From NCBI GenBank assembly GCA_027004315.1, contig JALTHV010000152.1:1-10637 (forward strand): 10,637 nucleotides of DNA. Direction: 5' to 3'. The stretch comes from Deltaproteobacteria bacterium (lineage in GTDB: Bacteria > Desulfobacterota > Dissulfuribacteria > Dissulfuribacterales > UBA3076). The notes under the pieces were generated by a model. The model had not been told where the DNA came from. It worked only from the letters and a program-made list of their open reading frames with translations, and made no database searches. The translations under genes were made by a program, and so were the position numbers. Positions 1-7,531 of the stretch are shown one piece after another (the stretch's first letter is position 1; each line of letters begins with the position of its first letter).

Positions 1-48
1 CCCTCCTGTTGCAACCGTCTACGTCCCCGGGGGGATGTGAACAGTTAC
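1..48 (-). mobile_element. Palindromic IS66-like mini-element, copy 1 (cut by window edge)
   Basis: On the minus strand this starts GTAACTGTTCACAT, then C6-G4, ACGTAGACGGTTGCAACAGG. It matches the copies at 7800-7863 and 9046-9106 nearly base for base but in opposite orientation. Its GTAAC terminus is at 48-44; the other end lies outside the window. The adjoining host bases 49-56 (attccata) should recur beyond the far end if the 8-bp duplication seen at the other copies holds here. It lies inside the open frame of uvrC and contributes residues from C612 on, including GDVDGCNRR. There is no stop codon in this frame in the visible part. Confidence 0.85.
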
Positions 49-1882
49 ATTCCATATGGCATGACTTGGTCTCAAGGCAATCGTGTATTGTCCTGGCCAG
101 TCCTATGGAGATCCCGGGGGCCCTGCTCAATTCTTCTACAGAGGCCCTGCATACACGGGTCAGGCTCCCAAAATACTTGAGAAGTGCCTGTTGACGCCTT
201 GGACCTATGCCTGGAATCTCACTGAGAGCTGAACCTATCCTCTTGCTGTCCCGCCTCATCCTGTGAAAGTTTATCCCGAATCGATGGGCCTCATCTCTTA
301 CCTGCTCAAGGAATAACAGTACGGGGTGATTCCGTGGCAAAGTCAGGTGATCAGACCACTTTGGGCGAAAGATCTTCTCACCTTCATCCCTGATCTCCTT
401 GGCCAGGGCCACAAGCTCTATTTCCCTGGAGAGACCGGCAGACTCCAGCACATCGACTGCCTGCCTGAGTTGCCCACGGCCTCCGTCTATCACAAACAGG
501 TCGGGCAGGTCTCCTGTCTCCTTTCCCCTGGCGATCCTCCTGGACATCACTTCCCTGATCGCTGCATAGTCGTTTATGCCTGCAGTCCCCTTGATATTGT
601 AATGTCTATATCTCTCTTTATGGGGTCGACCCTGGTCAAAGGCCACAAGACTGCCAATAGGGAGTTCTTCTCCTGTATTAGAGATGTCTACGCCCTCGAC
701 CCGCTTGGGGAGGTCCTTTAGCTCCAAGACCTCCATTATGACATTGGCCTTCTCCTGCCATGACTCGTATGCCTTCTCGATCGTAAGCATAGCCTGTCTG
801 GCATTTGTAGCGGCCATCTCAAGCAACCTGCACCTTATGCCCCTTGCAGGCCTCCTGAGCGATACCCGTCTCCCCGCTGTCTCAGAGAGCCACTCTGCTA
901 TGGTCTCATGGGCCTCTATCTCCAGAGGCACAATTATCTCTCTTGGCATAGGTCTATCCTGATAGAATTGGCGGATGAAGGTGGAAAGGACCTCTTGGTC
1001 TGTCTCTTCAACAGGCCTGGTCAGACGGTGTACCTCCTGTCCCTGTACTATGCCGTCGCGTACCCTGACTACGCTCACTATCGAGACCCCTCCACCATGT
1101 ACAAGACCAATGATGTCCCAGTTGGCCTCGAGGTCTGCTACCATTGACTGTCTTTCAATGACCTTTTCTATGGCACAGATCCGATCTCTCAAGACGGCCG
1201 CCCTTTCAAACTCAAGAGACTTAGCGGCCTCCTTTATCTGCAACTTCAGGGTCTTGAGGAGAGGACCTGTCCTGCCCTCAAGGAATAACCTGAGCTGTTT
1301 CACCTGCTCACTATATTCCTCTCTTGAGACAGCACCTATACATGGGCCGGAACAGTGCCCAATCTGATATAATAAGCAGGCGCGGTCCCTGGTCTTCATG
1401 GACCTGTCCGTACAGGTCCTCAGTCTGAATAGGGAAGAAATGGACCTGAGAGTCTCTCTCACGGCCCCTGCTGAAGGATAGGGCCCAAAATAGAGCGCAC
1501 CATCTCTTGCCCTGCGCCGGACTATCTTCAAACGGGGAAATGGCCTTTCTATATCAAGCCTGAGAAACGGATAGGCCTTATCATCCCGTAGCATGACATT
1601 ATATTTGGGCCGGTGTCTTTTTATCAGGAAGGCCTCCAGTATAAGGGCCTCCTTTTCAGTTGCTGTGACAATAATTTCGAATGAACTGGCCCGCCTCAAC
1701 ATCAGGCCGGTCTTGGGCGGTACTACAGATCTGAGATATGAGGCAAGCCGCTTCCGCAGGTCCTTGGCCTTTCCAACGTATAGGACAGTATCTGTTGGAT
1801 CTCTGAAGAGATAGACCCCAGGCTCCATGGGAATTATGGCCAAAGAGTCAATATCTGCAATCTCAAAACGGACTGGGTTCAT
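1..1882 (-). CDS. uvrC: UvrABC excinuclease subunit C, 3' end beyond the window edge
   Basis: UvrC makes the two incisions around a lesion in nucleotide excision repair, acting with UvrB on damaged DNA. The minus-strand frame is open from ATG 1882 to the left edge, 627 visible codons. The N-terminal GIY-YIG nuclease shows GVY (22-24), YVG (35-37), Arg43 and a probable catalytic Glu83. A UvrB-binding UVR segment (LEFERAAVLRDRI) lies near residues 215-230. The RNase H-like nuclease carries Asp399, Asp466 and His533 as its triad. A helix-hairpin-helix end (IPGIGPRRQQALL) follows. An in-frame TGA at 1903-1901 limits the start; GAGG sits directly against ATG 1882, so the ribosome site is poor. Codon 612 onward is read from a small mobile element (1-48), at about the length where UvrC usually stops (610 in E. 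coli), so the native tail is altered. tRNA-Pro lies 129 bp upstream on the same strand. Confidence 0.95.
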   Translation of the reverse strand, partial: MNPVRFEIADIDSLAIIPMEPGVYLFRDPTDTVLYVGKAKDLRKRLASYLRSVVPPKTGLMLRRASSFEIIVTATEKEALILEAFLIKRHRPKYNVMLRDDKAYPFLRLDIERPFPRLKIVRRRARDGALYFGPYPSAGAVRETLRSISSLFRLRTCTDRSMKTRDRACLLYQIGHCSGPCIGAVSREEYSEQVKQLRLFLEGRTGPLLKTLKLQIKEAAKSLEFERAAVLRDRICAIEKVIERQSMVADLEANWDIIGLVHGGGVSIVSVVRVRDGIVQGQEVHRLTRPVEETDQEVLSTFIRQFYQDRPMPREIIVPLEIEAHETIAEWLSETAGRRVSLRRPARGIRCRLLEMAATNARQAMLTIEKAYESWQEKANVIMEVLELKDLPKRVEGVDISNTGEELPIGSLVAFDQGRPHKERYRHYNIKGTAGINDYAAIREVMSRRIARGKETGDLPDLFVIDGGRGQLRQAVDVLESAGLSREIELVALAKEIRDEGEKIFRPKWSDHLTLPRNHPVLLFLEQVRDEAHRFGINFHRMRRDSKRIGSALSEIPGIGPRRQQALLKYFGSLTRVCRASVEELSRAPGISIGLARTIHDCLETKSCHMECNCSHPPGDVDGCNRR

Positions 1883-1909
1883 CCTCAGGGAATAATCTAC
1901 TCATTTTAT

Positions 1910-1924
1910 CCTGTGATCGGTTAC
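1910..1924 (-). repeat. Possible lone end of the GTAAC element family
   Basis: On the minus strand this reads GTAACCGATCACAGG, one mismatch from the GTAACCGTTCA end of copy 2 over 11 bases, and 13 of 15 identical to the plus-strand site at 2193-2207. It lies just upstream of uvrC. No partner end or flanking duplication was found, so it may be a worn remnant or chance. Confidence 0.3.
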
Positions 1925-2011
1925 CAAAATGGATGTCCCAACTTATTGAGAAGTTACAACATTCACTACCAAATATTCGTCACCCCTGGGTATGAAAATG
2001 GAGAAAATCAG

Positions 2012-2088
2012 TGGTCGGGGCGAGAGGATTTGAACCTCCGGCCCTCTGCTCCCAAAGCAGATGCGCTACCAGGCTGCGCTACGCCCCG
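2012..2088 (-). tRNA. tRNA-Pro (anticodon UGG)
   Basis: The minus strand folds as a full cloverleaf. The acceptor stem CGGGGCG (2088-2082) pairs with CGCCCCG. The D arm is GCGC-AGCCTGGTA-GCGC. The anticodon stem TCTGC/GCAGA holds loop TTTGGGA, with anticodon TGG complementary to 2052-2054. The T arm is GGAGG-TTCAAAT-CCTCT (one mispair at its base). The discriminator is A and CCA is encoded (2014-2012), giving 77 nt in all. It decodes CCN proline codons. It is on the same strand as uvrC and upstream of it; no clear terminator separates them. Confidence 0.97.
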
Positions 2089-2402
2089 TCTTTAAATTCT
2101 GTTTAACATAAGGTCTGAACGTCTTCAAGTACCTAGGCCCTGAGTTGCATCCGCAGGATACAGTGTTTATAACAATATCTATAAAAATTTCTGTAACCGT
2201 TCACGGGCTGTGTCTGCCCTTATTGCGAGGATTCACCCAATTGTACTATACGATACTCAGTGAATCCGTGGCCTGTCTCTTGCGGGATTTTGATTGCAGA
2301 CCAAATTGCACAGCTTCTCCAATATTCAATAAATTAGCCTTGAAAGCCAAAAAGAGTATCCCGCTTTAAGGCGCAGTCAGTGTAAATGATTACAATTTTC
2401 TC
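2089..2402. other. Divergent intergenic region between tRNA-Pro and the penicillin-binding protein gene
   Basis: This 314-bp gap must hold the promoters for tRNA-Pro/uvrC (minus) and for the penicillin-binding protein/panE pair (plus). I see no consensus promoter on either strand; TTGAAA (2340-2345) is a possible -35 on the plus strand, with no good -10. It contains an element-like end (2193-2207) and an 8-bp inverted repeat, ggattcac (2229-2236) with gtgaatcc (2260-2267), around a 23-nt loop. An open frame across 2145-2369 shows no recognisable protein features. Confidence 0.5.
2193..2207 (+). repeat. Lone GTAACCGTTCA end of the mobile-element family
   Basis: The sequence gtaaccgttcacggg shares its first 11 bases exactly with the reverse complement of the right end of copy 2 (7853-7863). 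No second end is seen nearby, so this may be a truncated element or a fragment left by an older, larger insertion sequence using the same ends. Confidence 0.45.
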
Positions 2403-4502
2403 ATGGCTAAAATTTTAAGAAAGAGACCCGGAAAAGTACGGGTATGGGGCTCTCGTCCCCTGATCTTTATTATCATCTCATCTGCCTCTGTGGTAACTCT
2501 GGTTGTAGGTGGTCTCATAGTGGGATATATGCTTCTGGGCCTGCCGGATATCTCGGGTCTGCAATCCTATAATCCTCCTATGGTGACAGAAGTAGTAGAC
2601 GCAGATCACCATCCCATTGCATATTGGTATAAGGAGAAAAGGTGGCCGGTTTCCCTCTCTCAGGTGCCAAAGAGGTTGATAGAGGCATTTCTGTCGGCTG
2701 AAGATTCCCGATTTTACGAGCATCCTGGGATTGATTTTATAGGGGTCATACGGGCAATAGTCAAAAATGTAGAGGCGGGCGAGATAGTAGAAGGGGCGAG
2801 CACTATAACGCAGCAGGTAACGAGATCCCTGCTCCTTACGCCTAAAAGGAGCTGGATGCGCAAGATAAAAGAGGCCATTCTGGCCTGGCAGATCGACGCA
2901 GCCCTCACAAAAAACCAGATCCTCACTATATATCTGAATCAGATCTATCTCGGCCAAGGGGCCTACGGGGTCGAAGCGGCTGCCAGGACCTATTTTGCAA
3001 AACATGTGGGTGATCTGAACCTTGCTGAATGTGCACTCCTTGCAGGTCTGCCCAAGGCCCCAAGCAGGTATAATCCAGAGAGACACATGAACCTGGCCAA
3101 GAGACGCCAGGCTTACGTACTGAGACAGATGGTAGAGGGGGGCTATATAACTCCTGATGAGGCAGAAAAGGCAAGAAAGGCCCCTATTCGCCTGAGAAGT
3201 GAGAGTTTAAATCCGCCACCCGGCAGTAGCTACTTCCTGGCAGAAGTAAAGAGGGAACTCGAAGAGAAATATGGCAAAAAGAGGCTTCTGACAGGTGGAT
3301 TTACCATAATAACTACGCTCAAGAGTGACTGGCAGATCAGGGCCAGGGATACAGTGCTTAAGGGAATAGATAACCTATGCAAGAGGCACCCTGGAGACCC
3401 CGGGCTGAAACGATCCGTTCAGGCGGCCCTTGTGGCAATGGATGCAAAAACCGGTGCTGTAGAGGCACTCTGGAGTGGGGGAGACTTTAAGAAATCCCAA
3501 TTCGATTTGGCAACTCAGGGTATGATGCAGCCCGGATCTGCCTTTAAGCCGATAGTCTATACAGCGGCACTATCAAAGGGACTTATAGCCCCCAATACAA
3601 TCATTGTGGATGAACCCATTTCGCTACCCGGGTCAAATCCACAGACCCCGTGGGAGCCAGAGAATTTTGACAGGACCTATATGGGCCCGGTTACCGTAAG
3701 AAAGGCCCTGGCAGATTCCCGTAATATAATCGCTGTAAAGGTCGCCAAGATGGTTGGATTGCCTGCCATCCACAATATGGCAAGGAACATGGGGATAGAG
3801 GTACCTCTGGCAAACAATCTATCAATCGCTCTGGGCTCCTCTGCAGTACCTGTAATTCAGATGGTAAGGGCCTACAGTACCTTTCCCAATCTGGGCAAAA
3901 ATGCAAAACCCCAATTTATCCAAGAAATCAGGAATCGTAAGGGGGAAATAATAGAACAACTCAGACCCGTTCTACATAGAGCAGTCGACCCGGTAACCGC
4001 CTATCAGATGATCCAACTGCTCAAGGCAGTGGTCCAGGATGGCACAGGTCGCTATGCCAAGATGCTGGGGATTCCAGTAGCCGGAAAGACCGGCACTACT
4101 GACAACTATCGAGGCGCATGGTTCATAGGCTTCAGTCCTGAAGTAGTTACAGCGGTCTGGGTTGGGAGGAAGGGCAGAAAGTCTCTAGGCAGGATGGAGA
4201 CTGGAGGTAGAGTAGCCTGCCCAATCTGGACGTCTTTTATGACCATAACAAAAGAGAATATGACCAAACAGGACTTTCCTATACCACAGGGGGTGGCCTT
4301 TGTCCCGGTCAACCGCCAAACCGGCGAGATCGTTCTGCCAACAGTGGACAATAACAGGACCATTATATGGGAGGCAATGAGAGAAGACCTGCTCCCGCCT
4401 CTCCATCCCTCGTCTGGTATATTCAGTCTCCCCTCCTGGTTGAGAAGACTCAATGATTTCCTGTTTAATCGCCATCATTCCCCACCTTGGAGATCGCAAT
4501 GA
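2403..4502 (+). CDS. mrcA: Class A penicillin-binding protein (PBP1A family)
   Basis: This bifunctional enzyme polymerises lipid II into glycan strands and cross-links the peptides, at the outer face of the inner membrane. A basic N-terminus precedes one membrane anchor (residues about 20-46). The GT51 domain has EDSRFYEHPG with catalytic Glu100, GASTITQQ (131-138), RKIKE (153-157) and NQILTIYLNQIYLGQGAYG (171-189). The transpeptidase domain has SAFK with nucleophile Ser379 and Lys382, SRN (439-441) and KTGT (562-565). At 699 residues it is shorter than E. coli PBP1a (850), so it probably lacks the large extra periplasmic insert of the enterobacterial type. ATG 2403 has no clear ribosome site. 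The TGA stop overlaps the panE start as ATGA. The symbol is by family; a ponA-type name would fit equally well. Confidence 0.93.
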   Translation: MAKILRKRPGKVRVWGSRPLIFIIISSASVVTLVVGGLIVGYMLLGLPDISGLQSYNPPMVTEVVDADHHPIAYWYKEKRWPVSLSQVPKRLIEAFLSAEDSRFYEHPGIDFIGVIRAIVKNVEAGEIVEGASTITQQVTRSLLLTPKRSWMRKIKEAILAWQIDAALTKNQILTIYLNQIYLGQGAYGVEAAARTYFAKHVGDLNLAECALLAGLPKAPSRYNPERHMNLAKRRQAYVLRQMVEGGYITPDEAEKARKAPIRLRSESLNPPPGSSYFLAEVKRELEEKYGKKRLLTGGFTIITTLKSDWQIRARDTVLKGIDNLCKRHPGDPGLKRSVQAALVAMDAKTGAVEALWSGGDFKKSQFDLATQGMMQPGSAFKPIVYTAALSKGLIAPNTIIVDEPISLPGSNPQTPWEPENFDRTYMGPVTVRKALADSRNIIAVKVAKMVGLPAIHNMARNMGIEVPLANNLSIALGSSAVPVIQMVRAYSTFPNLGKNAKPQFIQEIRNRKGEIIEQLRPVLHRAVDPVTAYQMIQLLKAVVQDGTGRYAKMLGIPVAGKTGTTDNYRGAWFIGFSPEVVTAVWVGRKGRKSLGRMETGGRVACPIWTSFMTITKENMTKQDFPIPQGVAFVPVNRQTGEIVLPTVDNNRTIIWEAMREDLLPPLHPSSGIFSLPSWLRRLNDFLFNRHHSPPWRSQ

Positions 4503-5470
4503 AGATTATCCCTAAATCGAAGGCCAGACTCACTATTATAGGTCCTGGGGCCATGGGGTGTCTCCTGGCTGGCAGGCTTTGCCACCGGGGCTATCCTGTC
4601 TCTATCCTTGATTATAAGGCAGACCGTGCCAAAAGACTCAGAAAGGATGGAATAGAGATCCTGTCAGATAGAGAGACATGGAATGCCTTCCCGGATGTCG
4701 TTGCAGAACCTGAGGCATTAGGACCTCAGGACTGGGTAATAGTCCTTGTCAAGGCCAGCCAGACTGCCAATGTCGTAAAACGCATGGACTCCCTGATAGG
4801 ACCTGGGACCATAGTGCTATCCCTGCAAAATGGCATAGGGCACGAATCTATACTCTCCAAAGTCGCAAGACCTGAGCAGATTGCCCTCGGCACTACTGCA
4901 CAGGGTGCAACCCTATTGGGTGAAGGCCATGTACTACATGCTGGAACAGGTCCTACAATGCTTGGGTCAGCAACCCAAGACCCAGAGACCAGGGACCGCT
5001 TGATGTCCCTGGCGATTTTGCTGACTAGTGCAGGATGGCCATCTCAGGTAGTTGAAGATATTTATCCCCACATATGGCGCAAACTGATCATCAATGTAGG
5101 GATTAATGCCCTTACCGCCCTTACTGGTCTTACTAACGGGGATCTGCTCCAACATCAGGAATCTCTATATCTGCAGGATTTGGCGATTGCAGAGGCATGG
5201 AACCTGTCGGTAAAAAAAGGCATCGATCTAGGCCTTACCCTTGAAGAGACTATTGAAATGGTACGTTCCGTGTGTAAGGCAACTTCTAAGAACAGGTCCT
5301 CCATGCTCCAGGACCGGATCAATAGTAAGTCCACAGAAATCGATTATATCAATGGCGCCATCACCGAAATGGGCAAAAGGCTCGGGATTACAACCCCGAT
5401 CAACAAGGCATTGTCTCTCCTTGTGCGCCTGAACTCACGTCTGGGTTGGAAGGCCCCGGGCCTTAGCTAA
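4499..5470 (+). CDS. panE: 2-dehydropantoate 2-reductase (ketopantoate reductase)
   Basis: The enzyme reduces 2-dehydropantoate to pantoate with NADPH in pantothenate and coenzyme A synthesis, in the cytoplasm. The N-terminal Rossmann fold opens with TIIGPGAMGCLLAGRL, giving the GxGxxG motif at 15-20. VLVKASQT (82-89) and LQNGIG (109-114) are typical of the family. The C-terminal helical domain has KLIINVGINALTAL (195-208) with the probable catalytic Lys195 and conserved Asn199 and Asn203, then SSMLQD (267-272) and TEIDYINGAI (279-288). The length of 323 residues is normal. I chose ATG 4499: GGAG at 4489-4492 is well placed and the start overlaps the upstream TGA by four bases. A TTG four codons earlier is possible but unlikely. 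The pairing with a cell-wall gene suggests shared transcription rather than shared pathway. Confidence 0.93.
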   Translation: MKIIPKSKARLTIIGPGAMGCLLAGRLCHRGYPVSILDYKADRAKRLRKDGIEILSDRETWNAFPDVVAEPEALGPQDWVIVLVKASQTANVVKRMDSLIGPGTIVLSLQNGIGHESILSKVARPEQIALGTTAQGATLLGEGHVLHAGTGPTMLGSATQDPETRDRLMSLAILLTSAGWPSQVVEDIYPHIWRKLIINVGINALTALTGLTNGDLLQHQESLYLQDLAIAEAWNLSVKKGIDLGLTLEETIEMVRSVCKATSKNRSSMLQDRINSKSTEIDYINGAITEMGKRLGITTPINKALSLLVRLNSRLGWKAPGLS

Positions 5471-5501
5471 AAAAGAAATAAATTTTTAAGATAAAAAGGC
5501 A

Positions 5502-5531
5502 TTGACAAATGCAAAATTATATGACTATATT
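5502..5531 (+). promoter_or_regulatory. Sigma70-type promoter candidate upstream of rho
   Basis: A perfect -35 box TTGACA (5502-5507) is followed after 18 bp by TATATT (5526-5531), five of six matches to the -10 consensus. The surroundings are A/T-rich. It points towards rho, and lies 32 bp after the panE stop. It is the best promoter match I found in the window. Confidence 0.55.
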
Positions 5532-5722
5532 GAGTCGTTTTATTTGGGCAGCGTCCGGACTTAATAAGTCAAATTTATGCTATCTATCGAATGTCTTATT
5601 ATTCTCAAGCATTAGATATCTCGTTAATGATATTTCCTAAAGGCATTATATAAATTCTGGGATAATCTTTCACTTCCTGCGTCGACGTCGGCAGATTTTC
5701 TTGGGGTATAATTTAGATGCCC

Positions 5723-5838
5723 TCGTAAAAGATCTTTTTTCTTACGCAAAGACGCAAAGCTCGCAAAGGCAATCCTTTGTTATTAAAGAAAAAACTTTGC
5801 GCCTTGGCGACTTTGCGTGATACTTTGGATTTTTACGA
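5723..5838. repeat. 116-bp palindromic repeat bounded by TCGTAAAA
   Basis: The outer arms are perfect inverted repeats, TCGTAAAA (5723-5730) and TTTTACGA (5831-5838). Inside, the left arm has a ladder of near-repeats, acgcaaag, acgcaaag, tcgcaaag (5744-5768). The right arm has the complement, ctttgcg, cttggcg, ctttgcg (5795-5818). The whole can form one long imperfect hairpin. There is no coding sequence and no flanking duplication that I can see. It looks like a dispersed intergenic palindromic repeat of the kind common in deltaproteobacterial genomes. Confidence 0.6.
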
Positions 5839-5994
5839 AACTGTCAACTTGAGTTGATGTATCTTTTTTAGCAGTCCTCTGGAATCGTGAAGGCTTAACT
5901 CAGGTCTATGCAGCAGCCAGTTTGCCAAAGATGTAAGGCAAGGGACAGGCAGATTTGCTGATGTCAATTAGCACCATCATGGATGGTCTAGTAA

Positions 5995-6084
5995 GGATTG
6001 CTGCTCTCTAAAAGAGGAGCAGATACAATCCCTGTAAGAGGGTCTGACTATTCACTCTACCCGGTATCGCTAGATTCCTCGGGT
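5995..6084 (+). promoter_or_regulatory. Hairpin cluster in the rho leader
   Basis: The first hairpin (5995-6031) has outer stem GGATTG/CAATCC and inner stem CTGCTC/GAGCAG plus TCT/AGA around an AAA loop, about 15 pairs with two bulges. The second pairs GTAaGAG (6034-6040) with CTCTAC (6055-6060). A third possible stem, ACCCG (6059-6063) with CGGGT (6080-6084), shares two bases with the second, so the two cannot both form fully. No T run follows, so these are not simple terminators. They match no riboswitch family that I recognise. Confidence 0.35.
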
Positions 6085-6213
6085 CTCAAGACTGAATTGA
6101 TACATCTTTATTTAGTGATCCCCTGAGAATATAAATATTCCCTTGAGTTTCATCTTTTCGATTTCTCTGGCAGAGGTAACTCCATATCTAAAAAGTTGAA
6201 GGAAAATAGACAA

Positions 6214-7491
6214 TTGAACAAAACAAAAAATAACACGACTAATCTCAAGATAATAAATTTAAAAGATATTAAACAGAAAAGTATGACTGAGCTCTATAAG
6301 ATAGCAAAGGATCTTGGCATAGAGTCTCCTTCTGCAATGCGTAGGCAAGAGCTCATATTTGCTATACTCAAAGCCCATAATGGTCTTGTCTATGGTGAAG
6401 GTGTATTGGAAATACTCCAGGATGGATTTGGATTCCTCCGCAGTCCAGACTACAATTATCTGCCAGGTCCAGACGATACATATGTATCTCCATCACAAAT
6501 CAGGCGTTTTGGCCTAAAAACTGGCGACACTATCTCTGGCCGGATCCGGCCCCCAAAGGAAGGAGAACGATACTTTGCCCTGTTAAAGGTAAAATCTCTG
6601 AACTTTGATCCCCCAGAGGCATCCTTTGATAAGATAATATTTGACAACCTGACCCCGCTTTATCCCAATGAACGATTCAAGCTGGAGACCGATTCAGATA
6701 ACTACTCTGCCAGAATTATGGACCTGCTTACCCCTATTGGTAAAGGCCAAAGGGGACTTATAGTCGCACCTCCCCGTACCGGCAAGACTATGTTACTCCA
6801 AAATATTGCCAATAGTATCTCAAAAAATTATCCCGAGGTAATACTGATAGTCTTGCTTATAGATGAGAGGCCGGAAGAAGTCACAGACATGCAGCGTTCA
6901 GTAAGGGCCGAGGTAGTAAGTTCCACCTTTGATGAGCCACCTCAACGCCATATACAGGTATCTAAAATGGTCATTGAGAAGGCAAAGTGTCTGGTAGAAC
7001 ACAAACGGGATGTGATAATACTCCTGGACAGCATCACCAGACTCGCCAGGGCCTATAACACTGTAGTCCCCCCAAGTGGGAAGATTCTCTCTGGAGGTGT
7101 AGATTCCAATGCCCTCCATAAGCCCAAGCGCTTTTTTGGGGCCGCCAGGAATATAGAGGAGGGAGGCAGCCTCACTATAATAGCTACAGCCCTAGTAGAT
7201 ACAGGAAGCAGGATGGATGAGGTCATATTCGAGGAATTTAAGGGCACTGGAAATATGGAAATACACCTGGACAGAAAATTGACTGACAGACGCATCTTCC
7301 CCTCCATTGACATCAATCACTCTGGCACAAGAAAGGAGGAACTGCTATTGCCCAAGGATGTATTAAATCGGGTCTGGATCCTGCGGAAGCTCCTGTCACC
7401 CTTAAATCCCATAGATAGTATGGAATTCCTCCTTGACAAGATGCAGAAAACAGAAAATAATGCTGAGTTTTTGGCATCTATGAATAGATGA
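6214..7491 (+). CDS. rho: Transcription termination factor Rho
   Basis: Rho is a hexameric RNA helicase that ends transcription at C-rich untranslated RNA and keeps transcription coupled to translation. With the TTG 6214 start it has 425 residues (E. coli 419). The N-terminal SAP-like part has MRRQELIFAILKAH (42-55). The cold-shock RNA-binding fold has GFGFLRS (71-77) and TYVSPSQIRRF (89-99). The ATPase has P-loop APPRTGKT (185-192), LLIDERPEEVT (214-224), Walker B VIILLDS (267-273) and the Q-loop LSGGVDSNAL (292-301). AAGGA at 6199-6203 lies ten bases before TTG 6214. An upstream TTG at 6196 lacks a ribosome site and would add six residues; ATG 6282 would cut into the SAP-like region. The non-ATG start and long leader may keep expression low. 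rpmE follows after 40 bp. Confidence 0.95.
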   Translation: MNKTKNNTTNLKIINLKDIKQKSMTELYKIAKDLGIESPSAMRRQELIFAILKAHNGLVYGEGVLEILQDGFGFLRSPDYNYLPGPDDTYVSPSQIRRFGLKTGDTISGRIRPPKEGERYFALLKVKSLNFDPPEASFDKIIFDNLTPLYPNERFKLETDSDNYSARIMDLLTPIGKGQRGLIVAPPRTGKTMLLQNIANSISKNYPEVILIVLLIDERPEEVTDMQRSVRAEVVSSTFDEPPQRHIQVSKMVIEKAKCLVEHKRDVIILLDSITRLARAYNTVVPPSGKILSGGVDSNALHKPKRFFGAARNIEEGGSLTIIATALVDTGSRMDEVIFEEFKGTGNMEIHLDRKLTDRRIFPSIDINHSGTRKEELLLPKDVLNRVWILRKLLSPLNPIDSMEFLLDKMQKTENNAEFLASMNR

Positions 7492-7531
7492 TATGTTCAG
7501 GAAAGACGATGACTAATAGCGAGGTTAAATA

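Larger units (their letters stand above)
5471..6213 (+). other. Long non-coding region, probable rho leader
   Basis: No convincing protein-coding frame lies in these 743 bp. They hold a sigma70-type promoter (5502-5531), a 116-bp palindromic repeat (5723-5838) and a cluster of hairpins (5995-6084). An imperfect direct repeat also occurs: tgagttgatgtatctttttt near 5850-5869 resembles tgaattgatacatctttatt at 6093-6112, with similar sequence for about 18 bases after each. A 6-bp hairpin, AAGGCC-CCG-GGCCTT (5450-5464), overlaps the panE end but has no immediate T run. If the promoter is real, rho has a leader of about 670 nt. A long leader would suit autoregulation of Rho, as known in E. coli, but nothing here proves it. 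Confidence 0.55.

Noticed and set aside
9..1814. Several plus-strand open frames of 60-131 codons
   Set aside because: They lie opposite the continuous minus-strand uvrC frame, which has all UvrC domains and catalytic residues; the plus frames show no protein features.
2282..2364. 7-bp inverted repeat gcgggat/atcccgc in the gap before the penicillin-binding protein gene
   Set aside because: The arms are 69 bp apart with no supporting inner pairing, so chance is a sufficient explanation.
2145..2369. 74-codon plus-strand frame in the intergenic gap
   Set aside because: No ribosome site or recognisable motif, and it overlaps an element-like end and an inverted repeat.
2478..3174. Minus-strand frames, one of 202 codons, opposite the penicillin-binding protein gene
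   Set aside because: They are antisense to the fully supported GT51 region and have no family features.
4487..4498. Upstream TTG start for panE
   Set aside because: ATG 4499 has a well-placed GGAG and the ATGA overlap; the TTG would place the start before that ribosome site.
5744..5820. Possible CRISPR-like array of CGCAAAG units
   Set aside because: The units are 8-9 bp with no spacers and form two complementary arms of one palindrome, not repeats separated by unique spacers.
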